DNA of 5,732 bases, from NCBI GenBank assembly GCA_002304735.1, contig DBIU01000001.1:23000-28731 (forward strand). Reading direction: 5' to 3'. Shown here piece after piece: positions 4,883 through 5,732 of this stretch (positions are counted from its first letter, which is position 1; every line of letters begins with the position of its first letter). Made by a program: the position numbers and the translations under genes. The notes beneath the pieces are model-generated. The model was not told the origin of the DNA. It saw nothing but the letters and a program-made list of their open reading frames with translations, and ran no database searches. The stretch comes from Ruminococcaceae bacterium UBA794 (GTDB lineage Bacteria; Bacillota; Clostridia; Oscillospirales; Ruminococcaceae).

Positions 4883-5732
4883 TTGCTTACTCTTGACAGC
4901 GTTTATAAAGCTTCGCACGTCCTCAAGGAGATTATCAGACGCACCGACCTCATTAAAGCGCCGAAAATCAACCCCGACGCGGAGGTTTACCTAAAGCCCG
5001 AAAATCTTCAGGTTACGGGCTCGTTTAAGGTTCGCGGCGCATATTACAGAATTTCCCAGCTCACGGAAGCCGAGCGCGAAAAGGGCGTTATCGCCTGCTC
5101 TGCGGGAAATCACGCGCAGGGAGTCGCTCTCGCCGCAACAAAAGCGGGGATAAAGTCGCTAATTTGCCTGCCCGATGGCGCGCCTATCTCAAAGGTTGAG
5201 GCTACGAAGGGCTATGGCGCGGACGTCTGCCTCGTTCCGGGCGTTTACGACGACGCTTACAACAAGGCGCTTCAGCTCCGCGACGAAAAGGGCTATACCT
5301 TCATTCACCCGTTTGACGATGAAAATGTAATCGCGGGACAAGGCACAATCGGACTTGAAATTCTCGACGATTTGCCCGAGGTTGACGCGGTTGTCGTGCC
5401 TATCGGCGGCGGCGGACTTATTTCGGGAGTTGCGTTCGCGATAAAGCAGCTTAATCCGAAAATCAAGGTTTACGGCGTTCAGGCGGCGGGCGCTCCGTCG
5501 ATGTTCAACTCAATTCACGACAACAAAATCGAGCGTCTTGACAGCGTTGCGACGCTTGCCGACGGTATCGCGGTAAAAGAGCCGGGAAAGAACACCTTCG
5601 AGCTTTGCCGCAAGTATGTCGACGAGATTGTCACGGTATCAGAGGACGAAATTTCCGGCGCAATTCTCGCTCTTATCGAGCAGCAGAAGATGATTGCGGA
5701 GGGCGCGGGCGCGGTTTCCGTTGCGGCGGTTA
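4883..5732 (+). CDS. ilvA: Threonine ammonia-lyase (threonine dehydratase), N-terminal 283 residues
   Basis: This PLP-dependent fold-type II enzyme converts L-threonine to 2-oxobutanoate and ammonia in the cytosol, feeding isoleucine synthesis or threonine breakdown. The frame is open to the right edge. Visible landmarks are TGSFKVRGA (45-53) with the PLP Schiff-base lysine K49; SAGNHAQGVA (73-82), which contacts the cofactor and substrate; and the phosphate-binding GGGGL (175-179). The sequence up to residue 283 follows the catalytic domain closely. The family's short form is about 400 residues with one C-terminal ACT-like domain, so roughly 120 residues would lie outside the window. The similarity is to the clostridial form, which is named ilvA or tdcB depending on the annotator. 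The start is TTG 4883: an in-frame TGA at 4877-4879 excludes anything further upstream, no in-frame ATG exists near the N-terminus, the encoded MLTLDSVYKAS matches the usual family beginning, and GAAGGT is well spaced. It is divergent from the phosphatidyltransferase-thrH unit. Confidence 0.96.
   Translation, partial: MLTLDSVYKASHVLKEIIRRTDLIKAPKINPDAEVYLKPENLQVTGSFKVRGAYYRISQLTEAEREKGVIACSAGNHAQGVALAATKAGIKSLICLPDGAPISKVEATKGYGADVCLVPGVYDDAYNKALQLRDEKGYTFIHPFDDENVIAGQGTIGLEILDDLPEVDAVVVPIGGGGLISGVAFAIKQLNPKIKVYGVQAAGAPSMFNSIHDNKIERLDSVATLADGIAVKEPGKNTFELCRKYVDEIVTVSEDEISGAILALIEQQKMIAEGAGAVSVAAV

Noticed and set aside
1..5732. Mobile elements, CRISPR arrays, tRNA or rRNA genes
   Set aside because: No direct repeat arrays, transposase-like frames, cloverleaf or conserved rRNA segments were found by reading both strands. 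The genes are ordinary chromosomal types.

Overview
The window looks like a chromosomal segment of an endospore-forming Gram-positive bacterium, most likely an anaerobic member of the Clostridia. Four things point there: GerA-family spore germination genes, a threonine ammonia-lyase whose N-terminus matches the clostridial form, strong purine-rich Shine-Dalgarno sites, and sigma-A promoters with the Gram-positive TRTG extended -10. By eye the base composition is moderate, with GCG/CGC/CCG-rich codons. The standard bacterial code fits; the four complete genes all end in TAA. I see no mobile element, CRISPR array, tRNA or rRNA.

Layout: (1) 1-1871, minus strand, is a spore-germination operon read right to left. 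A complete GerAA-type receptor subunit is followed 20 bp later by the first 122 residues of a probable GerAB-type permease that runs off the left edge. (2) 1872-2017 is a divergent intergenic region with a strong extended sigma-A promoter pointing right and a weak candidate sporulation promoter pointing left. (3) 2018-3460, plus strand, is a 480-residue AI-2E family transporter. It meets the next gene tail to tail across a bidirectional terminator. (4) 3492-4725, minus strand, is a two-gene operon: a CDP-alcohol phosphatidyltransferase followed by ThrH, a HAD phosphoserine phosphatase/homoserine phosphotransferase. (5) 4726-4882 holds two back-to-back consensus promoters whose -35 boxes form an inverted repeat. 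(6) 4883 to the right edge, plus strand, is the first 283 codons of threonine ammonia-lyase (IlvA/TdcB type), starting at TTG.

How the genes fit together: the germination pair would sit in the spore inner membrane and respond to small-molecule germinants. ThrH and the threonine ammonia-lyase both act around serine, homoserine and threonine. They are divergently transcribed from one small control region, so coordinated expression is possible but unproven. The phosphatidyltransferase belongs to phospholipid synthesis; its pairing with ThrH is the least obvious part of the gene order. Nothing here is clearly a new system. The points most worth a second look are the shared divergent promoter region, the terminator-like UUCG hairpin antisense to the phosphatidyltransferase 3' end, the ThrH/phosphatidyltransferase pairing, and the CxxC in GerAA.
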